A stretch of DNA of 64,000 nt from NCBI GenBank assembly GCA_049322335.1, contig JBMORL010000037.1, positions 1-64,000 of the forward strand. Reading direction: 5' to 3'. The position numbers were made by a program, and so were the translations under genes. This document shows, one piece after another, positions 16,280-24,585 of this stretch. How positions within the stretch are numbered: position 1 is the stretch's first letter; each line of letters begins with the position of its first letter. Source of the DNA: JBMORL01 sp049322335 (GTDB taxonomy: Bacteria > Bacteroidota > Bacteroidia > Flavobacteriales_D > UBA2798). Below the pieces are notes generated by a model, which ran no database searches, was not told the origin of the DNA, and saw only the letters and a list, made by a program, of their open reading frames with translations.

Positions 16280-16876
16280 TTATTTCCCTTTTATTTCATT
16301 CCACGTTTTATACATCGTTTCCTGTTGGGGGCGATTAGCTTCTTTTTCGCGAAGTGGCTCGCAGGGTTTTAAGGTGGCGTATAATTCTTTGGGAAGTTGC
16401 TGATACAATTCGGTGCCTTTGCTTTTCCAGCTGATCATATCCTCAGAAAGATCTTTTATTTCGCGCGCGGGATTTCCCACAACGAGTTTTCTTTCTCCAA
16501 TAATGGTATCAGCAGTAACCAGACTCAACGCACCGATAATACTGTTGTCGCCAATCACCACGCGATCCATAATTACGGCATTCATTCCCACCAGCACATT
16601 GCGGCCGAGAGTGGCACCGTGAATAATAGCACCATGGCCAACGTGAGCAGCTTCTTTCAGTAAAACGGTTACTCCCGGAAACATATGCACGGTACAGTTT
16701 TCCTGCACATTACATCCGTCTTCAATAATAATTTCTCCCCAGTCGCCACGCAAAGCGGCACCGGGACCGATGTACACATTTTTCCCGATAATAACATTTC
16801 CCGTAACGCAGGCCTGCGGATGAACGAATGAAGATTCGTGAACGACCGGTTTAAATCCGTTGAATTCGTAGATCAT
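16280..16876 (-). CDS. paaY: PaaY-like gamma-class carbonic anhydrase/thioesterase
   Basis: A 198-residue left-handed beta-helix protein with hexapeptide repeats (VIIGKNVYIGPGAALRGDWG, VQENCTVHMFPG, HVGHGAIIHGATLGRNVLVG). The three histidines in HMF, HVGHG and HG are the zinc ligands of gamma-carbonic anhydrases. The C-terminal tail CEPLREKEANRPQ is typical of PaaY, a protein of phenylacetate degradation that hydrolyses dead-end CoA products. The nearby paaJ and paaI support this assignment. It lies 24 bases beyond one arm of the inverted repeat around the S23 gene. Confidence 0.85.
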   Translation of the reverse strand: MIYEFNGFKPVVHESSFVHPQACVTGNVIIGKNVYIGPGAALRGDWGEIIIEDGCNVQENCTVHMFPGVTVLLKEAAHVGHGAIIHGATLGRNVLVGMNAVIMDRVVIGDNSIIGALSLVTADTIIGERKLVVGNPAREIKDLSEDMISWKSKGTELYQQLPKELYATLKPCEPLREKEANRPQQETMYKTWNEIKGK

Positions 16877-16900
16877 AAATCATTTTTACCGGGATAAATA

Positions 16901-16920
16901 AATCAATGAGTACCGGTATA
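16901..16920. repeat. Inverted repeat, left arm (20 bp, perfect)
   Basis: AATCAATGAGTACCGGTATA is the exact reverse complement of 17407-17426. It lies 13 bases past the stop of the S23 gene and 24 bases before paaY. The arm contains the small palindrome TACCGGTA. Confidence 0.9.
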
Positions 16921-16933
16921 ATGAATTTATAAA

Positions 16934-17365
16934 TTAAAACTGGGGTTGCCCCTGTTCCTGGTATAAAGGAGAAACCGGCACTGTTTCGAAAGCGCGGTTT
17001 TTCGCTTTTTTCAGATGTGAAATGTAAGCGTTAAGGATACGCAGGCAATCTGCCTGTTTGTTACGGAATTCTTCCAGTGTAACGGGAGAGATGAAACCTT
17101 CATCCGAAGCAATAATAAGATGCTCGAGTGTTTCCATCAGTGATCCGCGTGCCTGGCGGCAAAACTGGATGTTTTCAAGGTGGTGAAAACGGCCAAATCC
17201 TTCTGCAATGGCAGAAGTAACAGCGCGCGATGAACGCAGCAACTGGCTTTGCAATTTGTGTTGCTCCTGTTGCGGAAGAGTTTTCACTAAATTCGAAATC
17301 TCTTGTCTTAACTCTCTGCAAGCTTTGTAAACGTCAAGCTCTTCGAAACTTTTTAACATACTCAT
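16934..17365 (-). CDS. Four-helix-bundle protein of the S23 / rRNA-intervening-sequence family
   Basis: A 143-residue helical protein; the start is set at the MSML methionine (17365), because family members begin with a K-SFEELDVYKA-type stretch right after the start. Family marks are LDVYKACRELRQEI, QLLRSSRAVTSAIAEGFGR, and helices 3 and 4 with SLMETLEHLIIASDEG. The family was first seen in intervening sequences of 23S rRNA genes (IVS); its role is unknown and it is often carried in small patchy elements. Here it lies between paaJ and paaY in the same direction, inside a perfect 20-bp inverted repeat. Confidence 0.85.
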   Translation of the reverse strand: MSMLKSFEELDVYKACRELRQEISNLVKTLPQQEQHKLQSQLLRSSRAVTSAIAEGFGRFHHLENIQFCRQARGSLMETLEHLIIASDEGFISPVTLEEFRNKQADCLRILNAYISHLKKAKNRAFETVPVSPLYQEQGQPQF

Positions 17366-17406
17366 AGTGTCAGGTTTTAGATAATTGATACTTGTTTTTT
17401 TGTTTA

Positions 17407-17426
17407 TATACCGGTACTCATTGATT
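17407..17426. repeat. Inverted repeat, right arm (20 bp, perfect)
   Basis: Exact reverse complement of 16901-16920. It overlaps the first two bases of the paaJ stop codon and ends 41 bases before the S23 start. In a transcript, the two arms would form a 20-bp stem with the whole S23 gene in the loop. Confidence 0.9.
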
Positions 17427-18630
17427 ACACTTTTTCCAAAATTACTGCATAGCCCTGCCCTACTCCGATACACATTGTACATAATGCGTATTTCTTATTC
17501 TGTTTATGCAGTTCAATCGCTGCTGAATTCACAATACGTGCGCCACTCATTCCCAGCGGATGGCCAATAGCAATGGCTCCACCGTTAGGATTGATGCGGG
17601 GATCGTTATCAGCCAGTCCCATAGCACGGGTACACGACAACACCTGTGCGGCAAAGGCTTCATTCAGTTCAAGAACATCTATATCGCTTAACTTTAATCC
17701 TGCGCGCTGCAAAGCTTTTTCACTGGCTTTCACCGGCCCTATTCCCATAATGCGCGGTTCCACACCGGCAACGGCAGAGGCAACGATACGTGCTTTCGGT
17801 TTAAAGTTATTATTTTTTACCGCATTTTCGGAAGCAATCAGCAACGCAGCCGCTCCATCATTTAATCCTGATGAATTTCCGGCTGTTACACTTCCGTCTT
17901 TTCGAAAAGCGGGACGAAGTTTTGCCAGTGTTTCTTTTGTAGTATTGGCTTTTATGAATTCATCTTTTTCAAACATCAGCGGATCGCCTTTTTTTTGCGG
18001 GATGGGAACAGCTGTTATTTCTTCCTTAAATCTTCCTGATGCTTCTGCCTTTGCTGCTTTTTGCTGCGACCACAATGAAAAAGCATCCTGGTCATCGCGG
18101 TTTATTTTATAAAGATCAACTAAATTCTCTGCGGTTTCTCCCATTCCGTCTGTTCCATATAATTCCTGCATTCCGGGATTGATAAACCGCCACCCGAAAC
18201 TGCTGTCGAACATTTGAGCATCACGTCCGAATGCCGATGAAGTTTTTGAAATTACCCAGGGGCCGCGCGTCATGTTTTCCACTCCACCGGCAATATACAT
18301 ATCACCATTACCGGTTTGAATTCCCCGCGCTGCATTAATTACTGCCGACATTCCTGATGCGCACAAACGATTAACGGTTTCTCCCGCCACATCAACAGGA
18401 AGACCGGCAAGCAAAAGTGCCATGCGTGCTACGTTTCGGTTATCTTCACCAGCCTGGTTGGCGCAACCAAAAATTACATCTTCTATTTGTTTCAGGTCAA
18501 GTGAAGGAAATTTTTCAACGAGTTTTTTTATTACGAAGGCAGCGAGATCATCCGTACGAATGGTTGCCAGAGTTCCTGCAAAATTTCCAACGGGAGTACG
18601 TACACCGTCAATGATAAATGCGTCTTTCAT
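17425..18630 (-). CDS. paaJ: Acetyl-CoA acyltransferase, 3-oxoadipyl-CoA thiolase-like
   Basis: A 401-residue degradative thiolase. RTPVGNFAGTL is the N-terminal motif, NRLCASGMSAV carries the nucleophilic Cys (about residue 90), GGVENMTRGPW the loop motif, NGGAIAIGHPLGMSGARI the catalytic His, and CTMCIGVGQGYAVILEKV the second Cys and the C-terminus. NRxCASG and PW-type loops fit PaaJ/PcaF thiolases, which release acetyl-CoA and succinyl-CoA from 3-oxoadipyl-CoA in phenylacetate and beta-ketoadipate catabolism. The paaI-like gene is 13 bases upstream and paaY lies beyond the S23 cassette. A beta-oxidation thiolase is the alternative. Confidence 0.88.
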   Translation of the reverse strand: MKDAFIIDGVRTPVGNFAGTLATIRTDDLAAFVIKKLVEKFPSLDLKQIEDVIFGCANQAGEDNRNVARMALLLAGLPVDVAGETVNRLCASGMSAVINAARGIQTGNGDMYIAGGVENMTRGPWVISKTSSAFGRDAQMFDSSFGWRFINPGMQELYGTDGMGETAENLVDLYKINRDDQDAFSLWSQQKAAKAEASGRFKEEITAVPIPQKKGDPLMFEKDEFIKANTTKETLAKLRPAFRKDGSVTAGNSSGLNDGAAALLIASENAVKNNNFKPKARIVASAVAGVEPRIMGIGPVKASEKALQRAGLKLSDIDVLELNEAFAAQVLSCTRAMGLADNDPRINPNGGAIAIGHPLGMSGARIVNSAAIELHKQNKKYALCTMCIGVGQGYAVILEKV

Positions 18631-18643
18631 TTTGAATACTGCC

Positions 18644-19069
18644 TTATATTTCCCAATCTTTTGAAGTTCGGTAAACCGTTCCTTTAAAATGGGCTACAAG
18701 TATACTATTTTGATTTTTAATATCCACTTCATACACCGCTATTTTATTTGATAAATTTTTTTCAACAGCGGTGGCTGTAAGAATATCTCCTTCTTTTACA
18801 GGCTGAAGATGCGAAACGGAGGTTTCGATGGAAACTGCTTTTTTTCCGTGAGAATTGGAGGCAAAAGCTAACGCACTGTCTGCCAAACAATAAGTAATTC
18901 CGCCATGGGCGATGCCAAAACCGTTGAGCATTTCGGGCCTTACGTTCATTCGCAAAACCGACTTTCCCGCACTTTCTTCCAGGCGTTCAATGCCCAGCCA
19001 GATGCTGAACGGATCATTGTTATACATCTGATCCACAACCTTATTGGCGGTTGATTTTTCGCTGCTCAT
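18644..19069 (-). CDS. paaI: PaaI-type hotdog-fold thioesterase
   Basis: A 141-residue single hotdog domain. The motif GFGIAHGGITYCLADSALAFASNSHG is the PaaI active-site region (HGG plus the acidic residue in ADSAL), followed by SHLQPVKEGDILTATA and the end HFKGTVYRTSKDW. PaaI hydrolyses ring-hydroxylated phenylacetyl-CoA, releasing CoA from stalled intermediates. It is the first gene of the minus-strand paa group here; the core paaABCDE, paaK and paaZ genes are not in this window. Confidence 0.85.
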   Translation of the reverse strand: MSSEKSTANKVVDQMYNNDPFSIWLGIERLEESAGKSVLRMNVRPEMLNGFGIAHGGITYCLADSALAFASNSHGKKAVSIETSVSHLQPVKEGDILTATAVEKNLSNKIAVYEVDIKNQNSILVAHFKGTVYRTSKDWEI

Positions 19070-19116
19070 ATAATGGTATATAAAATTTGTACTAAATTTA
19101 GCTAAAATATTTTACC

Positions 19117-19926
19117 ATGAGAAAATTGATTTTTGTTTTAACCGCTCTTTCCCTTTTTTCCTGTGGAGGAAAAAAAAACGGAAATGAAAGTGGCGGAGAA
19201 AAAATTGTCTATCCCGATAAATGGGAAAAAGATATGGCGGTTGAAATAGGATATGGCGGAGGGATGAGTCCCGATTGGTATACCATTTATATTTCCTATG
19301 ATTCCAGTTATATGGAATCGGGAGCTATTGACATTACCAACAAATGGTATTTCTCTATGGTTTCCGACTATCTTGATTCGCTGGCCGTGCTGATCAGGGA
19401 TAATGATATTGCTTCCATTGAATCGGAAGATGCGGGTGGAACTATTTATGATAAGGGAACTACACATCTTACTTTAACGATGGGTGGAAAAACGTATAAA
19501 ATGGAAGACAGTGCCGTGAAACTGATAAAAGGAGAGAATGGAAAAAAATTCAGGGCTGTATTTGATTTTATTTATATGATCGCCAATAACGAAGTAAATA
19601 AACTGAGCTCTGTTTTTTATTTCCTCCCCGATAAAAAACTACTGGCTGCCCGTCCGAATATTACCATTTCAGAATACGATTTTTCCACTTCCTACAGCAG
19701 TGAAGAATCGGGACTGGTGGATAGCATTTACATGTTCCTTCTTCCCGGCAAGCACAGGTTTACGATCAATATCATCGATTCACTGGGGAAAATTGAGCCA
19801 TTTGATACCGTTTGGGATTGTACCATTTCACCCAATGCAAAAGAGTTTGTAAAAATTAATTTCAACAAAGGAAAAGTGATGCTGGATTCTATTCAGTCAG
19901 CTACCGCAAAACCTGCCAAACAATGA
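19117..19926 (+). CDS. Lipoprotein of unknown function
   Basis: A 269-residue predicted lipoprotein with lipobox LSLFSCGGK. The mature protein is mostly beta, with a paired pattern MSPDWYTIYISYDSSYMESGAI and a C-terminal FLLPGKHRFTINIIDSLGKIEPF typical of Ig-like sandwiches. I do not recognise a family. Its stop overlaps the ATG of the DUF2461 gene (ATGA), so both are in one operon. Confidence 0.7.
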   Translation: MRKLIFVLTALSLFSCGGKKNGNESGGEKIVYPDKWEKDMAVEIGYGGGMSPDWYTIYISYDSSYMESGAIDITNKWYFSMVSDYLDSLAVLIRDNDIASIESEDAGGTIYDKGTTHLTLTMGGKTYKMEDSAVKLIKGENGKKFRAVFDFIYMIANNEVNKLSSVFYFLPDKKLLAARPNITISEYDFSTSYSSEESGLVDSIYMFLLPGKHRFTINIIDSLGKIEPFDTVWDCTISPNAKEFVKINFNKGKVMLDSIQSATAKPAKQ

Positions 19927-20591
19927 AAAAATATTTTTCTCCCGATTTTTTGAATTTTTTCAAAGAACTCGCCCCGAACAACAACAAAGACTGGTTTGAT
20001 GCCAATCGCAAGCGTTACGAAAAAAATGTGAAAGAGCCATTTTATCTTTTTGTTGACGATTTGATCAAAGCCCTTTCCAAACATGATGCCTCGCTGAAAA
20101 ACGTGGGTGCAAAAGAATGTGTATTTCGCATTAACCGCGACATTCGTTTTTCGAAAGACAAAACGCCTTATAAAATGTATATGGCAGCCGTGATATCGGA
20201 ACATGGAAGAAAGCATATTGACACCCCGGGATTTTATTTTGAGCTGAATCCTGAGTGTATCCGCATTTACCAGGGCGCTTATAATCTTGAGAAACCTGCG
20301 CTGGAAAAAGTACGAAAAGGAATTGCCGGCAACCTGAAAAAATTTGATGCGCTGGTAAATGATAAAAATTTTAAATCGGTTTATAAAAAAGTAGAAGGCG
20401 AAGTACAAAAACGAATCCCGGCAGAATTCAAAAAAGCGCATGAAAAACAACCGCTCATTGCCAATAAAAATTTCTACTGGCATACCGAGGCTCCTGCAAA
20501 AATTATCACCAGCGATAAACTTATCGACACGCTCGTTTCCCATTATAAATCCGGGAAAAAGTTGTGTGATTTTTTGGCGGATGCGGTATAA
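19923..20591 (+). CDS. DUF2461 family protein (TIGR02453)
   Basis: A 222-residue cytoplasmic protein. The family marks are NNNKDWFDANRKRYEKNVKEPF near the N-terminus, RINRDIRFSKDKTPYK in the middle, and GFYFELNPECIRIYQGAYNLEK. Function is not established. It is translationally coupled to the lipoprotein gene before it; a 467-base region without genes follows. Confidence 0.88.
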   Translation: MKKYFSPDFLNFFKELAPNNNKDWFDANRKRYEKNVKEPFYLFVDDLIKALSKHDASLKNVGAKECVFRINRDIRFSKDKTPYKMYMAAVISEHGRKHIDTPGFYFELNPECIRIYQGAYNLEKPALEKVRKGIAGNLKKFDALVNDKNFKSVYKKVEGEVQKRIPAEFKKAHEKQPLIANKNFYWHTEAPAKIITSDKLIDTLVSHYKSGKKLCDFLADAV

Positions 20592-20613
20592 TAATTATTT
20601 GCATTTCATAACT

Positions 20614-20636
20614 CCGGCTTCGGATCCCTCCTATCC
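20614..20636. repeat. Direct repeat, copy 1 (23 bp)
   Basis: Identical to 20836-20858 over 23 bases (core CGGCTTCGGATCCCTCC); similarity extends a further ~15 bases on each side with a few mismatches. Confidence 0.85.
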
Positions 20637-20835
20637 ACCCCGCAAATCTCCTCCACGCCCTTTGCTGCGTTGAAGCTTCAGCGTAGGAGTAAGCTACGCA
20701 AAAGTGAAGAAAGCATGTGGCAAACAGCTTGCATCTGTCTAACATCTAATATCTCCCCATCTAACATCTTTTGCATTCCACTTCTTACTTCAATACTCAT
20801 GTACTCTAATGTTCGTCATTCCGCATTCCAAAATC

Positions 20836-20858
20836 CCGGCTTCGGATCCCTCCTATCC
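20836..20858. repeat. Direct repeat, copy 2 (23 bp)
   Basis: Second copy of 20614-20636, in the same orientation 222 bases downstream, with a similar GC-rich right flank (CCGCGCAA versus CCCCGCAA). Confidence 0.85.
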
Positions 20859-20931
20859 TCCGCGCAACCCACTCAGCCGGCTATTTCGTTTTTCATCCTT
20901 CACTTCTTCATTCGTTGTTCATTATTCAATT

Positions 20932-20973
20932 ATCCCGATGCTCCGATCGGGATGCTGACCGAAGCGTCAGCAT
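20932..20973. repeat. Two tandem stem-loops (REP-like)
   Basis: The first hairpin pairs ATCCCGAT with ATCGGGAT over a 6-base loop; the second pairs ATGCTGAC with GTCAGCAT over a 6-base loop. They share two bases. There is no T-run, so a terminator is unlikely; they look like a dispersed palindromic element. Confidence 0.6.
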
Positions 20974-21058
20974 TCGTTATTTCTGTATTCAAATATCAAA
21001 AATCATGTACTCATCATTCGTTTGATCCGCATCCCCTTCCTTCCCTCCACTGCTTTCC

Positions 21059-22564
21059 TTAAATTCCCATCACCCACTTAATAATCGTAAATGCCGACAT
21101 CGTTATAATGGTAATTCCGGCAAGGTCGATGAAAAAGCCGGCACGGATCATTTCTTTGGTTTTGATGCGCTCACTTCCGAATACCAGCGTATTGGGCGGT
21201 GTGGCAATGGGCAGCATAAATCCGCTGGAGGCAGCCAGGGTAACAGGAATAAGTACTGTAAGCGGATGAACGCCCAAACTTACTACGAACGGAGCAAGAA
21301 TAGGAAACACCAATTGCAATGAAGCGGTATTGGAAGCAAACTCGCTGAGGATAGTCATGAAAATACAGAGACAAAGAATGAGCACGAAAGGTGAAAGGTC
21401 GGAAAAATTCTGAAGCATACCGGAAATCAGCAGATCGAGTTCGGTTTTATCAACGGCATCTGAAATAGCAAATCCTCCACCGAATAAAAACAAAATTCCC
21501 AGTGGTATTCTTTTCACATCGTGCCAGTCGAGAAGTGTTCCCGCCTTCGCAGAACCTTCGGTGGGTAAACTTTGTTTTGCATTGTGTGTTGGAATAAAAA
21601 ACATAAGAAAAACCAAAGCGATGGCTACCGTGGCTTCGGTGATGAATTTGGTGTCTTTGCTCATTCCGTTTTCAATGCCAAACAAGGATGTCCATGACGG
21701 AATGGTGAAAGAGCCGAGATCCATTTTATAAAGGAAGAACCACAACAGCAACATAGAGAAAAAGAAAAAGATCATCCATTTTTCTTCGTATTTCAGTTTA
21801 CCCAGCGCTTTGTAATCATTCCGGCAACGGGTAAGATCAAGCGACTCGCTGGTCATTGCCCCGCGGTGGAGAAAACGTAAAACAAAAAAACAAATAACAA
21901 AAATCGCTATGCTGATGGGCACACCAAACATCATCCAGTCGGCAAAAGTAACGGGCATTTCATTGGGAAAACGGTCGTGGTACTCTTTAAAAAAAATCAT
22001 ATTGGGAAAAGTTCCTACCAGCGTAGCCATTCCGCCAATGGAGGCCGAAAATGCCAAACCGATCAATAGCGGTGCAGCCATTTTTGTTGGTTTACCCGGC
22101 TTATCCAATTGTCCGATAATAGCCAATGCTGCGGGCAGCAACATGGCTACCGTAGCGGTATTGTTTATCCACATCGAAACAAAATAGGAAGAGAACATCA
22201 GTCCGAATAAAACGCGCGAAGGAGTATTTCCCACACTCAGAATAATTTTCAACGCCACGCGGTTGTGAAGGTTCCATTTTTCAAGAGCATAGGCAAACAA
22301 AAAGCTGGCGATAAACAGAACGATGATATCATTCATATAGGAAGGAGTAACTTCTCCCATTTTCATTACGCCTGTTAAAGGAAGAATAAACAAAGGGAGT
22401 AAAGCCGTAATATAAATGTTTACTGCTTCTGTCATCCACCACAGCGCCATCCATGCCAGCAATCCAGCGGTAATGCTCATACCGTTAGGATGCTCGTTGT
22501 ATTCCATCCACTGCCAGGTGAGGAAGAAAATTATGGGGCCGGAGAATTTAAGGATGGTTTTCAT
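21059..22564 (-). CDS. DASS-family (SLC13) sodium:anion symporter
   Basis: A 501-residue membrane protein with about 11-12 membrane segments. MWINNTATVAMLLPAALAI and LAASSGFMLPIATPPNTLV are the two SNT-type sodium/substrate motifs of the divalent anion:sodium symporter family (dicarboxylate, citrate or sulfate uptake). The N-terminal half includes WWMTEAVNIYITALLPLFILPL, another family mark. Substrate cannot be read from the sequence. It shares the minus strand with the isoaspartyl peptidase upstream, separated by about 80 bases. Confidence 0.88.
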   Translation of the reverse strand: MKTILKFSGPIIFFLTWQWMEYNEHPNGMSITAGLLAWMALWWMTEAVNIYITALLPLFILPLTGVMKMGEVTPSYMNDIIVLFIASFLFAYALEKWNLHNRVALKIILSVGNTPSRVLFGLMFSSYFVSMWINNTATVAMLLPAALAIIGQLDKPGKPTKMAAPLLIGLAFSASIGGMATLVGTFPNMIFFKEYHDRFPNEMPVTFADWMMFGVPISIAIFVICFFVLRFLHRGAMTSESLDLTRCRNDYKALGKLKYEEKWMIFFFFSMLLLWFFLYKMDLGSFTIPSWTSLFGIENGMSKDTKFITEATVAIALVFLMFFIPTHNAKQSLPTEGSAKAGTLLDWHDVKRIPLGILFLFGGGFAISDAVDKTELDLLISGMLQNFSDLSPFVLILCLCIFMTILSEFASNTASLQLVFPILAPFVVSLGVHPLTVLIPVTLAASSGFMLPIATPPNTLVFGSERIKTKEMIRAGFFIDLAGITIITMSAFTIIKWVMGI

Positions 22565-22645
22565 AAGTAAATGCGGGCCTCACCGCCAGCCACTATCTCC
22601 TTCCACAAGTCTGCGGGACAAGCGCGGAGAGGGGAGCAACACAAA

Positions 22646-23707
22646 TTATTTATAAATAAACACTTCAATTTTTCCATCCTGTGTAACGTATCCGCGATAC
22701 ATGCCTTCGGTGTTGAAGGGCAGTGTAAAATTACCATCTTTATCCACTGCTATCAATCCGCCTTTGCCGTTTTGTTTTAACAATTTTTCATTCACAATTT
22801 CATTGGCGGCTTTTTCGAGGGATATTTTTTTGTATTCCATCATGGCTGAAACATCATGCGCCACTACATTACGAATAAAATATTCACCATGGCCGGTACA
22901 GGAAACTGCGCAGGTGTTATTATTGGCGTAGGTTCCCGCTCCTATAATGGGGGCATCACCTACTCTTCCGAATTTTTTATTGGTCATTCCACCGGTGGAA
23001 GTTCCGGCTGCGAGATTTCCGTACTTATCCAATGCCACTGCGCCCACTGTTCCGAATTTTTTGTCGGGCATAAGTAAAATGTTGAATTCGTTTTCGGAAG
23101 AATCGTGTTTTATTTCTCCTTTATCGCCATCGTGATCGAGAATCATTTTTTCTGCCTCTTTCGCCTTATGCAATTGTTCGAGACGGTTTTTGTCGTAGAA
23201 ATACGAAGTATCTACAATGGTAATTCCATTTTTCTCTGCAAATTTTTCTGCACCGGTTCCCACCATCATCACATGTTCTGATTTATCCATCACCGCATAA
23301 GCAGCTGTTATCGGATTTTTTATTGTTTTTACTCCCGCCACAGCACCTGCTTTTCCTGTTTTTCCATCCATCACGGCAGCATCCATTTCCACGGTTTCTT
23401 CGTTTGTATATACCGAACCTTTACCCGCATTAAACAAAGGGCTGTCTTCCATGATCATAATAGCCACCTGTACAGCCGCGAGTGATGTTCCGCCATTTTT
23501 AAGCGTATCATACCCTTTTTGCAGGGCTTCGGTGAGTTTTTGCTTATACGCCTCTTCTTTTTCAGGCGTCATGTTCTTTTTCAGTATGGTTCCGGCTCCG
23601 CCATGGATCACCAGTACAAAACGTTCGTTCATGTTTTGTTGTTTTTTTTGTGCAGTTAGACTTTTACTTAGTAAAATTGCAGTAAGTGCCAATACAATTA
23701 TTCTCAT
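22646..23707 (-). CDS. Exported isoaspartyl peptidase / L-asparaginase (Ntn hydrolase)
   Basis: A 353-residue plant-type asparaginase. The start at 23707 is preferred because it gives a standard signal peptide (MRIIVLALTAILLSKSLTAQ); an ATG three codons upstream is possible. FVLVIHGGAGTI is the conserved N-terminal motif, FNAGKGSVYT the substrate region, and FGTVGAVALDKYGNLAAGTSTGG contains the autocleavage site with the nucleophilic Thr (GTVG). It hydrolyses isoaspartyl dipeptides and asparagine. With the signal peptide it acts in the periplasm, where it could feed on damaged peptides. A divergent gene starts 15 bases away. Confidence 0.88.
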   Translation of the reverse strand: MRIIVLALTAILLSKSLTAQKKQQNMNERFVLVIHGGAGTILKKNMTPEKEEAYKQKLTEALQKGYDTLKNGGTSLAAVQVAIMIMEDSPLFNAGKGSVYTNEETVEMDAAVMDGKTGKAGAVAGVKTIKNPITAAYAVMDKSEHVMMVGTGAEKFAEKNGITIVDTSYFYDKNRLEQLHKAKEAEKMILDHDGDKGEIKHDSSENEFNILLMPDKKFGTVGAVALDKYGNLAAGTSTGGMTNKKFGRVGDAPIIGAGTYANNNTCAVSCTGHGEYFIRNVVAHDVSAMMEYKKISLEKAANEIVNEKLLKQNGKGGLIAVDKDGNFTLPFNTEGMYRGYVTQDGKIEVFIYK

Positions 23708-23722
23708 AAAGACCATTTCTCT

Positions 23723-24505
23723 TTGCGAAACTTACGCATAATATTTAAATACATCAAATTTTGGTTCACGGCCAAAACAAAATACAGTGTTCATTCGCCT
23801 TTTGTGTATTCTTTTATAACAGAAGTGCTGGAAAACAAAGCCAGTTTTTACGCTTATAGTGAGGTGGAAAAAATACGCAGGGAAATGCTGGCAGATAAAA
23901 GCGCAATCACCGTAAACGACCTGGGAGCCGGATCTGCCGTAATGCGGTCGAACCAGCGAAAAATATGTGATATTGCCCGCTATTCGGTGAAACCGCAACG
24001 AATGGGACAATTGCTTCACCGAATAACTGTTTATTACCAACCTGTGAATGGTATTGAGTTAGGCACATCACTGGGCATTACAACACTTTACTTCGCTTTG
24101 GCTGATCGTAAAAAACCTGTTTTTACCATTGAAGGAAGCGGGGAAATTTTAAATTTCGCAAAGTTGAATTCTGAAAAGTTAAAGGCGGGAAACATTATTT
24201 CATTTGAGGGGAATTTTATTGATCATTTGCCGGCTATATTAAATGAAAACACACCCGGGCTGGTTTTTGTAGATGGCAATCATACAAAAAAAGCGACATT
24301 GCTGTATTTTGAAATGATCATGAAAAAAGCGGATAATGACACGATCATTGTTTTTGACGATATCCATTGGTCGGGCGAAATGGAAGAAGCGTGGGAAGTA
24401 ATAAAGCAGAATGAAAAAGTAAAAGTGACGGTGGATGTATTTTATATGGGAATTGTTTTTTTGAGACGGGAGTTGCAGAAAGAAGATTTTAGAATACGGT
24501 TTTAG
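23723..24505 (+). CDS. Class I SAM-dependent methyltransferase
   Basis: A 260-residue protein starting at TTG. The central NGIELGTSLGITTLYFAL is SAM motif I, FTIEGSGEILNFAKLN carries the acidic residue of motif II, and LVFVDGNHTKKATLLYFE and IIVFDDIHWSGEMEEAWE are like the metal-binding part of O-methyltransferases. The N-terminal 100 residues (HSPFVYSFITEVLENK) are typical of a Bacteroidota-specific subgroup. Substrate unknown. It is divergent from the isoaspartyl peptidase with almost no space, so the two promoters must overlap each other or the coding ends. Confidence 0.75.
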   Translation: MRNLRIIFKYIKFWFTAKTKYSVHSPFVYSFITEVLENKASFYAYSEVEKIRREMLADKSAITVNDLGAGSAVMRSNQRKICDIARYSVKPQRMGQLLHRITVYYQPVNGIELGTSLGITTLYFALADRKKPVFTIEGSGEILNFAKLNSEKLKAGNIISFEGNFIDHLPAILNENTPGLVFVDGNHTKKATLLYFEMIMKKADNDTIIVFDDIHWSGEMEEAWEVIKQNEKVKVTVDVFYMGIVFLRRELQKEDFRIRF

Positions 24506-24585
24506 GTTTTAGGTTTTAATTTCGAATATTTAACTTTTATTTTTTAATTATTTTTAACTTTTTTCAGTTTATTGGCCATAATTTA

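Larger units (their letters stand above)
20592..21058. other. Long intergenic region with decayed repeats
   Basis: No gene is visible on either strand. It contains a direct repeat (20614-20636 and 20836-20858), a pair of tandem hairpins (20932-20973), and word-like low-complexity stretches such as TCTAACATCTAATATCT and ATTCGTTGTTCATTATTC. The text-like repeats resemble material found elsewhere in the window, also inside coding regions. It is flanked by the ends of convergent genes. Confidence 0.7.

Noticed and set aside
16901..17426. Insertion sequence around the S23 gene
   Set aside because: No transposase and no target-site duplication are visible outside the arms, so it is called a cassette, not an IS.
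19893..20543. Long minus-strand open frame (216 codons)
   Set aside because: It is the antisense of the DUF2461 gene, rich in F/C/R and without any domain.
20932..20973. Terminator for the DUF2461 gene
   Set aside because: The hairpins lack a T-run and lie more than 300 bases after the stop.
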